64,000 nucleotides of DNA from Calliphora vicina. Lineage: Eukaryota; Arthropoda; Insecta; Diptera; Calliphoridae. A program made the position numbers and the translations under genes. The notes beneath the pieces were generated by a model. That model ran no database searches. It worked only from the letters and a program-made list of their open reading frames with translations, and was not told the DNA's origin. This document shows, in pieces, positions 24,301-39,300 of the stretch. Location: the NCBI RefSeq assembly GCF_958450345.1, contig NC_088783.1:98885302-98949301 (forward strand), read 5' to 3'. Each line of letters opens with the position of its first letter. The first letter of the stretch is position 1.

Positions 24301-27300
24301 CGATTAAACGATGTCCGTCCGTCTGGTCGACTAGCTGGCTGGCTGTCCATGTAAACCTTGTGCGCAGAGTACAGGTCGCAATTTTGAAGATATTTCGATC
24401 AAATTTGGTACATATTATTTTTTCGGCCCAAGGACCAAGCTTATTGAAACTGGCTGAAATCGGTCCATTATTTCACCTAGCCCCCATACAAATGTCCTTC
24501 CGAAATTGAACTTAATCGGTCATAAATGTTTAATTTATAAATGTATCTCCACAAATTACGCTCCAAATAAGTCTTATATATACAAAATTCATGTCACCAA
24601 ATTTGGTTACGATCGGTCCATAATTAGTCATAGCTCCCATATAGACCCGCTTCCGAAAATCACTTTAACGTGCATAAATTGCTTAAAAATGTTGGTATAC
24701 TCACAAAATTCAACATAGTAAACTTTCATATAGACACAAATAACACCACCTAATTTCATGGTGATAATATACATATATATATATATATATAAGTTTATTT
24801 CAGTAATATCGGAATAAAACTTTTTGAGTTATCATAAATTATGTGCAGAAACATCTACAAAAATTCGCAATTTTATAAAAAAAAAAATTAAAAAAAACTT
24901 CTCCATAGAATTTAAAATTTGGACCATATTTGTATTACTGGAACCACAATACATCAAAATTGTGTAGTGGTTTAAAAAGCCTCTAAATTTTTTTTCGATT
25001 TTTCGATATGGCCATATCTATATATATAAAAAGGCGGTCAACTAGTTTAGAATAAAATATATTTAAAAAAAATCCGGTTCAAAAATCTAAAATCAGGTAC
25101 AGTTTAGAAATTGGATAATATCTTATAAATTCGACTTCGACTTAAGAGTCAAACTCTTCTTCTAGTTAAATAGATTTGTTCCATCTTTGGAAAAAAATAA
25201 TCTTTTGAAATTTTGATATTACCCAATACATGGTCTTTAATTTAATTCTGAATTTGTCTCCTTTTTTCAATTGTTAATGAGCATAGGGCCGTACTGTCAT
25301 AATAAGTGTTTGGAAAGTGTCAATTGGAATTGGTACTACATTTTACCAGAGTATTCAGTAACAAATTATAGTCAGATATTCAAATTTATTTTCAAAAGTT
25401 TTTGAAAATAAATTCAAGTAAAAAAAATCCCGTAAAATATACCACTTCGATGACCACATGTAATGCTGAATGTGGCCATTGTTATTTTCGTTCTTCCTGA
25501 TGATGCAAAAATTGAGAGACTTACAGACTTACATGTAATTCTTAATAACAAATAGAGAGCAGTACAAGTAAGAGCTCTATGGCTTAGTGATTAGCGCAGC
25601 AGTTCTAAGAGACAGTCCCGAACTAGTGATGTTACCCAACATTTAGCGTGGAAACTATTTAATAGTTACGTGACTAGTTATTTTAACTCGTACATGTCTT
25701 AAGCAGGTGATTACAATGAGACTGTCCGATAACTGGTCCAAAGTAGTCAACGCATTAGATTCACATACTGGTTACATAGCGTCAGTTAATTTACTAGTTA
25801 CCTAACCTATGCAGAGTGTACCAACTGGACACCTGCAATAACATCCAATTTGTTTAACTATAAGCTAATACGTACTATATTCATATTAGTAGTACAATTA
25901 TTTCCGTATTTTACTACTTTCGCAGTTATATGTATTTATATCGCTAAATTAACCAAAATTACATGGGAATTCCGAAGCCCTGAAGGGAATAACGCTAGAG
26001 AGGTGTTAGATAACTTTTATTTATAAATGTCAGAGATATATGGAAAATTGCGAAATGTATTGGTCATTGTTCAATATTTTTAGGGTATAGGTTTACTCGA
26101 CTGATTAATTTACTGTCCTAAAAGTATGTCGTAAAATGTAATCGTCTAAAGAGTATTTTTAAAGTGATTTTAATTTGTGATCCTAATCCTAATATATATG
26201 TATAAATTTCTCTATTTAGTAAAAAAGTTTTTAAAAGTAAACACAAGTTACTTAAATTCTTCCATAGGTTTTCCAACAGGGTTTTTTTACACGTTTTTTA
26301 AACCCTACTATTTACAAATTTAAGACAAAGAATTTTTAAAATCGTTCGCACTGATTTAATATTTAATGCATTGTTTAAAGCTAAAAACCAAACATATTAA
26401 TACACATTTTTTTATTCATTTGAGCTAGTCCTAGATGCTAAAACGTATATTTTAAATATCCTTTACTGATTTCCACACGTGCACGAAACGTAAAAGTAAC
26501 TATTTATATTGGTTTTATGTTAGATTTTTTTTCAGCAATTTTACGAATGTAGATAATTGGGAAATAGCTAAAATTACTTTAATGTCATCTTATTCTCATC
26601 TAATTTGCATCATTTAATCGACTCTGCTAATAATGAATATTGTGGAAATTTAAAATGGAATGAAGAAATAGTGAAGAATATAATGAAAAAATACATGTTT
26701 TAAAAAAATACTAAATAATCCTAAAAAAGTGTTAAATTGACTTAACTTACAATGCACTATGGCCGAATTTCCAAATTTTGTGGCAAAAAGTCGATTTTCC
26801 AACATCAATTTTTTAAAATTTTTTTTATAACGTTCAATTGCCATCATATTGGAAAGAAAAAAGAAAATAGATACAAATATTGACAGTTGACAACCCATAA
26901 TTAGACATTAAATGTTGATAATTGTGAAGCAATATAATTTTTATTAAATAAAACGTTGTTTTCCAAAATATATGTATGTACTTTCAATAAAATAAATCTT
27001 TGAATATGGATTCTATTACTCGAGGTGTGTATTTTTAACAGTTGTAAAGATATTTTATAAATGTTTGTACATATTTAGAACTTATTTTGATGTTTTTACT
27101 GGGTCATCTTTTTTGTGAAATTGTGAATAGTATTATTGTCTTTTGTGGTGTAGAACTCCGATAAAGGAGTTTCCTAAATGTAGTTGTTCGTGGGAAACTA
27201 AGGTTTAATGCCAAGAAAAAACTGACACGACTTTCATAATTTTGTCTAAGGTTTACAGAAATGTATCTACCAAATCATAAAGGGAGAGTTATGGGCGGCC

Positions 27301-30300
27301 CATTACAAAAAAGGGGGCATGGACCGCCCATTTTTACTCAAATCAAATATTTTGACAGTAGAAGACTGCAAATCAAATTTGGTGAGGCTGGCTTGTCGGG
27401 AAAATGTTTTTGCCAATACTTGGGATTTTTCGGCCATAGTGCAATGGAAATGTCCAAAGAGATTGAGTTTATCGAATATGATAAATATCGGAAGACCCAC
27501 GTTCAATTTGTTTGTTTGTGTCTGATGGAATTCATGATATATTCATGCATCATTCATGTTCTTATGTTACTTGTGAGCTTCGGAATGTTGATTTTAACTG
27601 ACAGATGGACATCACTAAATCATCTCTGACTATCAGACTATTTATTATGTGATAGCAAATTAATAAAGTACTGGAGATTACAAATGGAATGACGAAGATT
27701 ATAAAAACACTAAGCAACCAATTTTCTATATTAGTTTTGGATAAAAAAAAAATACTAACATAAAATCTTTATTAAATTAATATTAGATTTTCGCTTACAG
27801 TAATAAAAACCACCAATATTCTGTTGTTTATTTTATTATATTATTTAAAAATTTTAAGTAATTTTTGTTCTTTGTTTTAGTATGAGTTTTGAAATGAACA
27901 CTTAAAAATCGGTTTAATTTTAATTCGGCTTTATATCATGTAATAAAACATAGTATGTATATATTAATATAATTTGTAGTGTTTCAGTACAAAGTACGAA
28001 TTAATTCAGGCTTCTTAATTTCCATTACATACAAACATATTTCAATATGGATGAATCAAAAAAATAATAATAAAGCAAAAACATTTATAAACAATTATGT
28101 ACTTATAAACAAATTAAATGAATTTAATATTTAATATTGTTGTTATTACAATATATACTACACACACATTTGCATTTAGGTCCGTTTGCGAAAACTTACT
28201 TTTTTCATAATATTTTGTAATAAATTATTTAAAAAACGTAAGTAAATTCTTGTTTTAAATACAATTACTTTTTATATCATAAAGAACCCCCCCCAAAAAA
28301 AAATAAAACAAAATTACATTGAAAACAATTACAAAGCAAAACACACATTTACATACATTTACTATATGTACTACACTAGTAATATGCATAAATACTTATA
28401 ATAATACAATATTTGTTTTGAACTTAATTTAGAATATACATATGTATCTTTCATTTAAGTCCAAGCATATCTACATAAATAAAAATAGTTCCTCCACATA
28501 ATATGCTTGTACATACATATGTATTAATATAGTATACATTTACATTTACCTAGATAATATACAATATATTTATGTACAGTTAAGATTAATTATTCGTATT
28601 ATAAACATAAATATTTTCGAATTTCGAGAGGTAACGATAGATAGGATTAGTGTGACTGACAGTGCAACCCTGAAAGTTTAGTTTGGAAAGGATAATATTT
28701 TGTTTTTATTTTTATTTTTTTTTTCAATTTATGCAAATTGTTATGAAATATTATACATATATTTTCAATTTAAGTTTTATATATGTACATATGTAATCAT
28801 AATCAATCCAGAATTATCATTATAAAAATATACAAAAGTTACAATGGAAAATTTGTACCGCTGTGGTGTAAGGGTTGGCATTTCCCGATTTTTGTTTTAT
28901 TATTTGATCTCATATAAGCATTGGACAACAATAGAAGGAGTTATCCCAGTTAAAAATCTGTGCACATTTAATTTTGAATAAAATAAACAGTTGTACTCCT
29001 AATACAATAAAATTGAAACAATTATTGAATCCAAGCATTAGTGTACCTATTATCATTTTAATTCCAGCCACAAATCGTCTAGCATCTTCTATAAACTATT
29101 CTTTTCATTAAAAAAAATCTGTCCATTTTTGATAACTGAAATGTAAGTACAGTTTTGGCCTTATTCTGGGAGAAAATTTGTATGAAAGCTATGCGAAATA
29201 GTTGTGTACTTAGCAGAGACCGAAAATAACGAGTTCACTTTCATTTTAATGGTAAATTCTCATTCGCAACCATTTAAAAATAATTTTTTCTGATATATCA
29301 CTGAGAGAGTGATTTATTCGAGAACATTTTAGGTTTGGGGTTGAGAGAAACAGAAAATAATCAAACACAAATAATCTGGATGAGTGATTTATAATTTATT
29401 TTTTTCGTAAAGGCCAGCTTGTGACTTTTATTTGCGAACATGAAAAATAAATCGCAAAAATGCATTTGATGCAAATCAACGTTTAAATATATGAAATTTA
29501 GCAAAAGATTTATTACTTCATATTTATCATATTATTTCCATAATTTGTTAAAAATTACGAACAATATGTTATTGTATGTAAATTAAAGAGAAAGTAACAG
29601 TTATTAAGAACAAGAACAAATGAATTGTTTATCTCACACCAAACCATTAAAAACAACAAAAACTAATAAAGGTCATACCAAACCATTTAAATAAAAATCA
29701 TTTTATAACTGTTATTTTCAGTGATTTTTTTTATCGCAAATATATAAATCACAATTTGGGTTTTTTGGTATATTGACGAGTTATTTTCGATCTCTGGTAC
29801 TTAGCCCTTAATTCACTTCGAATAGAATCGTTGTACACATCTAAGTAATCTGTTCGAAACGGCGCGCCGCGGCGGCTGAATATTAAGCAAGATGAAAACC
29901 GGTTAATATTTTTGAATATTTTGTACACAGATTAGTACATATATATGTATATGCAGCGACTTTGACGTTTTACAATTATTATAGCTCCTGTCATTGAATT
30001 TCATTCCGATCGAAATTTTTTTGCTTCTTCAGAACAATTTTCAGTTTTCTTATCTTTTGTGAATAAAATTAAAAGATGTAGAGAGATTTTAATCATTTAA
30101 TTTGGAACTTCGTTTTCTGTATGTGTGAAAAAAATTAAGAGCGTATATGCATTTTCCAATTGTTAATGCCGTTTTAAAAACCAAAAATTTTTAAATTAAC
30201 AAAATCAAAAGCAATATGAAAAAGCTAAAACAAAATCGATCGGTATAATAACTATGGATTTGAATTCCGAACGAAATGTGTGACAGGACTGATACTAAGG

Positions 30301-33300
30301 TTGTGATTAACAAAAAATTTTCGAATATTTTTCCCTGTTACTTTTGTTTAAGGTTTACTGGTTTACTCTGCTGAACTTATTCGTTTAGATTGCTTGACTT
30401 CTTTTATTAATGTTATTTATATTAAGTTTTCAACATAATTTTTCATTTGTTTAGGGCCTGATTCAGAAACACTACCTGATTCAGAAACACTAAAATGTTT
30501 TTATGAAAATCACTTAGTTTTCAAATTGTTGTTGAGTATTTTATGGTCTGGTTTCTGAACAGCTTTTCTATAATTCTATAATAAATTATACACTATTAGT
30601 TTTTTTCAATAAATTGTTAGTAACGTAATTTGAAGATAGGGACAAATAAATATTATTATATATTTGTATCTCTTTTCAAATGACAACAATTTTGACATTT
30701 AGTTTATGTTTGTGTTTGGTTGCCATATTCGTAAAAACAGCTGAAGCTGATATCTTTCATTTCAGGAATTTTTGTTAAAAAAACAAAAATTTTCATTGCT
30801 TTTTATTCTAAATACATACTACATACTATATTTGTTATTTATTAATATTTTATTTACTTTCGTATTGAAAATCGCTAATGCTGTAAAAATAAGCAAATAA
30901 TTCCTATAGGGAAGGGAACCACCCAAGAACTGGTCCCGTGATTGGTTCATCGCGGGTTGTGACTATTTACAGTTCTAACCTTTAAATGAAAGAGACCTCT
31001 TATTTCAACAAGGCGATGTCCTACTTAGAAGTGAATACATTTATACTCACAAAAGCACTTGTCACAAAATTTGGTTAAAATTAATTGATTATATAGCCAC
31101 TATAGACTACCGCAGGAAACAAACAGATTGTAAATTTGTCGGAATGACTGATTGCAATTGATTGTTGACTAGAAATCATTTTGATTTTCTTTGGCGAACA
31201 GTTTTTAAAAAAATTAATGAGTTTCCAAACGAATGAATCGTGTACCGACGAATTGATTTTTATAAATTAAAATCAAATTTTATTTTTTCATATATTTTGT
31301 ATGTAAAAAATTCAAATGTTCAAAGAATTTCGTTTGGATATTATAAAATTTGTTTAATAAACTCAAACATTTTCACAATATTCCGACGGGCACCCTTCAA
31401 AATTCGAACAACAATTTTTTTCTATACAACTGATTGTCATATATATGGGGGATTTCATGTCAAGTAAACCAATTTTTAAAATCGATCGTGATGAAATTTG
31501 CACCAAGTTATAGGGGGTCAAAATTTGACATTTTGGCTAAACATGTGTTTTTTCTCATCCATGTAACTTATTACCCAAATAGTTTAGATAGCTATTTCTT
31601 CAATCTTTCGAAAATTCCGAAATCAAAAACTTTGTTGACTTTTTTTCAAAATCGGAAGACATCGATTTTAGAAATTGGTTCACTTGACATGAAATCCCCC
31701 ATATATATTTATCAAATAAAACTGTATTGAAAACCACTTTATGAATGAACAATTTTTCGAATAACCGAAACCCCGTTTTTCGAATATTTGAATTAAAATG
31801 AATCTGATTAAGATTGCTAGTAGTTTTTATAATTAAGATCTAAAAATAAGAATAATTTCACAAATAATAAGTTTAGAAAATGCCGGTAATACCCAAATAA
31901 ATATCGGGGAATCTTCTGAAATTTGGAATGAAAAACTCAATTATTAAGTAATATAATATAAATATCGCACACCCAGTTCAAAAGTGACTCAACTCAAAAT
32001 TTATTTGAAGCTTAATCTATGCACAATACACTTGTTTATCTATACAAAAAATATCGGTGTATTCTGTTGTTATAACAACAGTTATAACTGTTGCTAAAAA
32101 AAACAGATATGTCTTTCATTGTGTTTCAATTGGTATATATGTATGTATTTATTTTCGATTTCTGAAAAATTAAAATTTTGAGTTATGTCACTTTTGAACT
32201 GACTTTTACTATTTTCCATTACATTCTTTATTTTTTGTTCTCAAACATTTGCAATGCTAATAAAATTAGTAATAACAATCGAAGTAAAACATATGTATGT
32301 TTATAACTGCGACATCTCATAGTTAGTATAGAATCTGATTAATGTTGGAATTCAAAGATTGTATAGTCCTTAAGAGCTATTTTTCGGAATACATATTTCA
32401 ACAACTATAAAATATTAAGGTTCTTTCGCCAAAATCTATATGTATAATAACATGTTTTTGCATCATTTTTAAAATCTATATGTATGTATTAATAATTAAT
32501 ATTGTTTTGAGTTACGTATTCCTAATTTTAATGAATTACTATTTGTTTAAACAAATAATTATTATTTTACAAATTGACATACTATAATGTGGACCATTTA
32601 AATATACTTTTTTTTTAGCTAAGAATATCGACCGACATTTACTGCATTTAATATTATATTTTTTAGTACATATTTTCTATTTATTTTTATGTTTTTTTTT
32701 TTTGTTTGTTTTTAAAGTGTTCATTTATTTTAATAATAGCGCTATAAAACAACACATACTTATGCTCCTCGTGGACCTGGTACTTCAAGTTGGCCACAGC
32801 AATCTTAAACATTCTTAATTGGAATTTGAATATGAGTCTCTCATTTTGATATTGTCAATCCCAAATGATGGTTTTTAAATTCATATGTCGTCTGCTTGTA
32901 ATGCATTGTACACATAATAATTAATATATTTACAATAAATAGTTCTAAGCTAAATCTAATTTAAATAATATCAATTATGTACTTATGTATGTAGTCACAC
33001 TTCACATCCTCAGCATTTATTTCATTTACATTAGCTAACACACCTAACACACCCATCCAACACATTTCTATTCCATTCTAACTATTCTAAATATTTACAA
33101 CTATTATTAGAATTATAACTACTTGTACTTATTTACAACAACAACTACTACTACTCCTCTGACTATCTAAAACACACACATACATACACACACACATATA
33201 TATATTTATATATATACTTATAATACTTCTATCTATCCATCAACGAATCAATGTATCTACTATCAACTATCTATCTATATCTATCTATTAATCTTTATAA

Positions 33301-36300
33301 TCTTTAATCACATCATACAAATTCGATCTATTGTAAAGAAAACAAAAAAAAAAACAAAAAAAAGAGAATAATTAATTATCATACATAAATCTCTGTGCAC
33401 GTCTCAGTGAAATTTATCTAACATATGTTATTAAAATAATTCCAGACAAAGTGGATGGATCTTTCTCCAGATCGAGATCATCATCTATGTCAAGTATAGA
33501 CATGTCTTCCGCAGAATCTGTTACATGTTTAGCTTTTATTGAAACGTTTGCTAAAAAAAGTGGTAAGTTATTAATGCGTTTATTCAAGATCTACCTACAA
33601 GTTGTGCAAATCAATTAAACTCGATCAATTACAGACATATTATCACTAGTACCCACACTATGGATTGGTACTAGTTTCGGTTCAATACTTACACTAGTGG
33701 TTAGCATGCCCGAGCGAGAAGTTCGTAAATCACAACCTGTTTTGGTTACCATAAATGGTATGTATTGCTTACAAATTTATAGTGCAAAACATGTAATTTC
33801 ATTTCAATATATTATTTATAAAAGTGGTTTGGCTGGTTTAAGTTACAAGGGTGATAGTGATTCAATTTAAAACCAGCCATCGTGATACCTTTTCCATTTT
33901 CCCCAATAATGTAAATTTAATTTAAAAAATTAATAAAAACTCGGAGTCAATCAATTACTACTACTACTACTACCTTCACATTTTAGTAGCAGTAGTTGTA
34001 GTAGTAACAATAAATGACAAATCTAAAAGTAGCAGAGTAAATTGTTTTGTATTGCTACCTTAAAAAAGAAAAAGTTGTAAAGTACCAGAGTCATGTGTTT
34101 TCTATTCTGCTACTTATAAAATATAGTAGTAATAGAAGTAGCAGTTGATGTAGCAGTTAAGTAGCAGTTGAGGTAGCAATAGAAGTAGTCAAAAATAAAA
34201 ATCTTCAGCCAAAAATTTATATTGTCTGTTGTTGTGATTGTATATTTCCCAACAAACCAAAACTATTTAGTAAAAATAACTTGTAACAAGCTTACCAACA
34301 TAAGCCTTACTATTGCAAAAGTCTTATTACAAATTATTTAATAATGAAAACTGAACCCTTGCGATAATATTACTTGCCTGTAGTATATAATAAGCTTACA
34401 TTCGTAATATTTTTATAAGCTTGGGAATATAACCAAATAATATTTGTACTCGTTTTTCATTCGTACTTAATTTTTCAGAAATTTATAAATTATTTATTAA
34501 GTTTTATTATTTTAATAATTACTTTTTTTAAAGTTTTAAACTTTTTAAAACACTTCACTCTTTGAACAAAACACTAAGAGTAAAAACTTCAACAAATAAT
34601 ACTAAATGCACTCACACGTCATATAACGGGACATCATTCTCAACAACACTTACAAAACCATTGCGTGCATAAGTCATTTGCTATCATATTTATTAAATTG
34701 TTAACTTTTTCTCTTATGATAAGTTTATTCTACAATTTAGTTACATTTTGCTTATGAAATGGTCGGTTGGGTTATGTAAGATGTTCGTTAGGACTTCAGT
34801 TTGTAGGCCTTCTAAAAGACATACTTACTTATTCTAAAAGCTCCAATACTCATTCCACTCTGGCTGCTATTAGAAGGTGTTCAATAAGCCCTATGAATCC
34901 CCTTCTAATAACAAGTGAGTAAATGAAAATAGTCTACATCAAAAAATAAAATACTCTGCATGTCTTTGATTAACTCTCTTTACAAATTTACAAAAATAAA
35001 TGGCTTGTTGGCTACCAGCAGCCCATCATAAGTAGGCCTTCTCTCAGCTCTCTAACAGCAGCGAGTATGCAAGGCCTTGGCTCGCAATGACACGCCGTGT
35101 CATGCGGCTAGAAGTCTTTGTGTCTGCAAAATGAGGCATTTATGAAGGCCTCCTCAAATTGCTGAGATATGAGGAAAAAACTAGGACAACCTCGATTTTT
35201 GACCTATATCTGGATTACTAAGTCATTAATATAGACAATATAGATATCTAATGACCTTTTGCAACGACGTATATAAGACCATAGTAAGTTGGACCTACAA
35301 TAGGTCAAAATCGGAAAAAATATTTTTTAACCCGAATTTATTTTCACCAAAAAAAAATTTTAAAATTAAAATTTTTTTTTTAAATTAAAAAAAAAAAATT
35401 AAATAACAATTCAAAAAAAAATCCAAAAAATTAAAATAAAACAACTTTGGAAAACAAATTTGTTTACCTAAAAATATTTAAAATTCAACTGCTACCTGAC
35501 TGCTACTTCTTCTACTAGGTCAACTTCTTATTGATACCTTACTGCTACTTCTAAATAATATAAATCAAAACTCTATGTAAAGCAGTAGCAATGATTTGTA
35601 TTTTAATGCTACTACTCCATTTACAATTCAAGTTTTATTACTACTGCTCTGTTTAGAGTTTTATGTTTGAATGTAGCAGTAGTTCTGGAAACAAAAAGAA
35701 AACGAAAATAGATAAATGCTACTGCTACCGTTACTGAACATTTTTTTGAAGCAGTAGTTTTAGCAATAGTTAAACATTTTTAGTTATCGTAGCTTTTTAA
35801 ACACTGATTATAGGTATCCCAATTCGATATCTTGATATAATCTAGTAATATATGGTCTTAGGTAGAGTTTCGTTTACGGTTTTAATCGAAAACGAAACCG
35901 CAGTTTTTCAAGGCATAAAACCGAAACTGACAATTATTCTTTGGTTTTTGCTTTTAATCTATTTTAAGTAGAAAAATTAAAAATTTAGAAATGATAAACA
36001 AAATGGTTCATCTAAAAACAAATCAATCTAAAAATATCTTAAGATTTCTTATTTTTTTTTAAATTGTATTACACACAATAATTGCTTCAGATGATGTAGC
36101 ATGCTACCTTTCGCAGGTTAGGCAAGGAAACCTGTTAATAAAGAATGACACAAACTAATTTAAAAATATTGATTACAGGAGTATTTCCTGACAATTAAAC
36201 TTCAAATGACTGTTTATTTAAACATTTTTGTAACAATAATACATTATCCGATAGAAGTATGAAGTACTACACAGAAAGAATTATTGCTGAAATATTTTCT

Positions 36301-39300
36301 AACAATCGCCTGTCTGAAACTAATTTTATTTTCAATAAATATTTTTATAGATTCTATTAATATTTTTGTTTGATTTTTATTTTAATACAACACTTGGGAT
36401 AAAACAACAACACAAGCAAGTAAATAAGTGTGTTTGTTGTTATCATGTGCATCTTACACACATTTGGTAGTTTCGTTTGCATGCGTGTATTTAACATGAG
36501 TTGATATAATTCTCATTTGGTTAAAAATATTTTTTAAATAAGTAGTTTTGTTTTTGTCAAAGACTTTACAAAAATTGTATGATATATGATAAACATCTGA
36601 AATACTGTTTTAGATGTTTATTAATTACTTTTTTCTTTACCTAGCTTTTTCTTTCTTTATTTTCTTATTTGTAGTTTTTTTCTTTATTTTCCTATTTTTG
36701 TTTTCTTTTTTTTTCTGATATTATTATTTTTAAAAAACTTTTTTATTGGTTCTATACCAGTGATGTTCAAAAATAAAAATGAAGATGTATTGGTGATATT
36801 GGTTTGTATAAGAACAAAATAAAGAATGTTTAGATTTAGAATTTTTGCCAGATATATAACCAATTTATTAAATAAATGTAATATAAATTTTAAGGATATG
36901 AAAGAAAATACATTATACGGCCTGAATTCTCTCAAATTGTTTATTTATTTTTGACTTTGTCTTTTTTGTGTTTAATTGTAATTGAAACGCGTGTGTTTGC
37001 TATGCTTCATCCTAAAACCAACCAACAACAATGCTTAATGAATTTCTTTAAAAAATGAGACATTTGTTACGCTCTTTAAAAGAGCATAACAAATGTGTGT
37101 ACATTTTTTAAAGAATTGTTATATGGGATGAACATCACTGTTCTATATCAAATTAGCTTAAAAATAATTTTTTGTACCAGACAAAAATTTTACTGTTTTA
37201 AACAAATTTTTGTTTGAAATTGTGTTGTAAATTCAAACAACTTTTTTATTTAATAGTATACTTTTTTTAATTGAAAAAATATTGTTTTTTTGTTCAATTA
37301 AATTTTTGCAAAATTTCTTGTTTGAATTTACAAATTTTGTGATAGGTCCTAATTCAAACAAAATTTTGTCTGATTGAGCAAATTTCTTGATTTAATCAGA
37401 AATTTAATTCTTTCTGTGTAGCTGACCCGGTTCGCTTCGCTTAGTACTATTGAGTATAACACGTCTCCAGTTTCAAGTTATCCATCCCAATTAGATGAAC
37501 GAAATAGTAATAGTACTATACTTAGTATAGTATACTATAGAGCTAGTTTCTTACTTGTCAGTTATACTCAGCTTAACACGCTGTTATATTAAACCTGAAA
37601 CATATTTTGCCGGGATTTAACCAATGATTGTGTTTCTCACTAATGGATTAATTTTGTAAGCATTGCCATACTTTTCAGTCAAATCGAAACCTCTGTTTTG
37701 ATATTCTTCGTTTTTTTAGAAACTGTAGTCTTAGGCCACTGACATCTGTCATGTTTTTTACGAAATAAGATTCAAATATATTAAATCGTATATTTGATTG
37801 TGCAGGAATTCTACCATCTGTACATACATCTGTACGATTTTTTAAGGTTGCATTGCATACAAACGTTTTGGAATTCACACTGTGGGGGAATCACACACTG
37901 CACAGTGGGGAATCTGAAAAAAAAGTGGAAATAAATCTGTAACTTCTAAACGAATTGCCCGATTTTAATAAAATTTCCAGTGGCTATAGAGGAGGTGTTG
38001 ATAAGTTTAAGTTTTGAATTTGGGCTTATAACACGAAGGGGGGCCGAGCCACAATGCCCCAAAGTAGGGCACCTCGGGTATATCAAAAATTAAAAATTTT
38101 TGTTTGCGATCCGATTTGAAATATTTATATATATGTATATATGGAATCTACTAGACTAGATCTACAAAAACATTGCTTTAGCCATATATTATCTTTTATA
38201 GTTTACGAGTTATTCGCATTTGAAAAGTAAAATTTTATTTTATTTACCTCTACCTTGGTCTGGTTTTTTGCTAATAACGGATCCAATTCTTTCCCGATTT
38301 TCTTGAAATATAATTTTTTGAATTTTGAATTTTCTAGTGGCTTGAGACAAGTTAATGGCCTGGTGATTTTTTAATAATTTTAAAATTTTGTAACCAATTT
38401 TTGTCTTTTATATCTCATTAAACGACAATTACGTACACATTTCGACTCTTTTAAATTAAATTGCAAAAGTAATTATTTAATGCAAATTTTTTTAAAAAAT
38501 CTGAAAAAAATCCATTTTTCCCCCTTGTAAATGCACCTCAAAACTAAATCGAAAGTCGGCACGGGTTGCCCTTCTTAGAACGAGCTAAAAAAATGTTTGG
38601 TGGTATTTTAGGTCATTACGAAAGTTTTCAGGGGGTACCGTTTCAACATTTCAAAAAAATTAATTCTAAGGGACACTAGTACATATCTGTATATATTTTA
38701 ATAATATAGAGAGTATGATGATTTTAACTTAATTATTTAATAAACAAACACTTTGGTGGAAAAAAATGTTTTGTCGAAAAAGTAATTTTTATAATTAAAT
38801 GCAACCTATTATAACCTAACTTTTTTTATCTTTTAGGAGGCCCTATTTTACGTCTTAAAGGTTCAATAACATCTATGTCATTTTTGGATGCTTTTGGCAC
38901 AATCATACCCTTTTCGTATGAGCCATGGCGAGACGATAGTAGAGATGGAAAAAAAGATCGTATGTGTAGAGTGATTTAATTATTTTTAATTTAGTATAAC
39001 TAGATTTTTACACAATTCAATAACATACTATAACCCCCATTAACACAAAGTCTTGTTATGACAGTATGACTACTGTCGATTAAAATAATTATTATATGAA
39101 AACTACATTGTAATAATGGGGAGAAGTTTTTAGTTTTTAATATAAAATAATACTACTATTTTTTTTATTATAAATACAAAGGAACGCCCACAAAAAGTAG
39201 CAGTCGAACGAGTCCTACATTTACACCAACAACTGCCAATACAATATCAAATACATCTGGTGGCAATGTGAGTACTAGTGCTAGTAGCAGTGGTATTAGT

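Noticed and set aside
25576..25640. tRNA-like start 'TGGCTTAGTGATTAGCGC'
   Set aside because: It resembles an A box, but no convincing B box, anticodon stem or acceptor stem follows; at most a decayed SINE head.
26650..26898. 82-codon minus ORF with hydrophobic ends
   Set aside because: Overlaps a dispersed repeat piece and has no conserved motif; phenylalanine-rich because of AAA runs.
27261..27629. 122-codon + ORF with short overlapping ORFs
   Set aside because: No domain; the block is part of a dispersed repeat (shared 'CGGCCATAGTGCA' piece at 26753, family-A-like end near 27680).
28858..28910. 'GGTGTAAGGGTTGGCATTTC' considered as a tRNA
   Set aside because: No cloverleaf arms can be formed around it.
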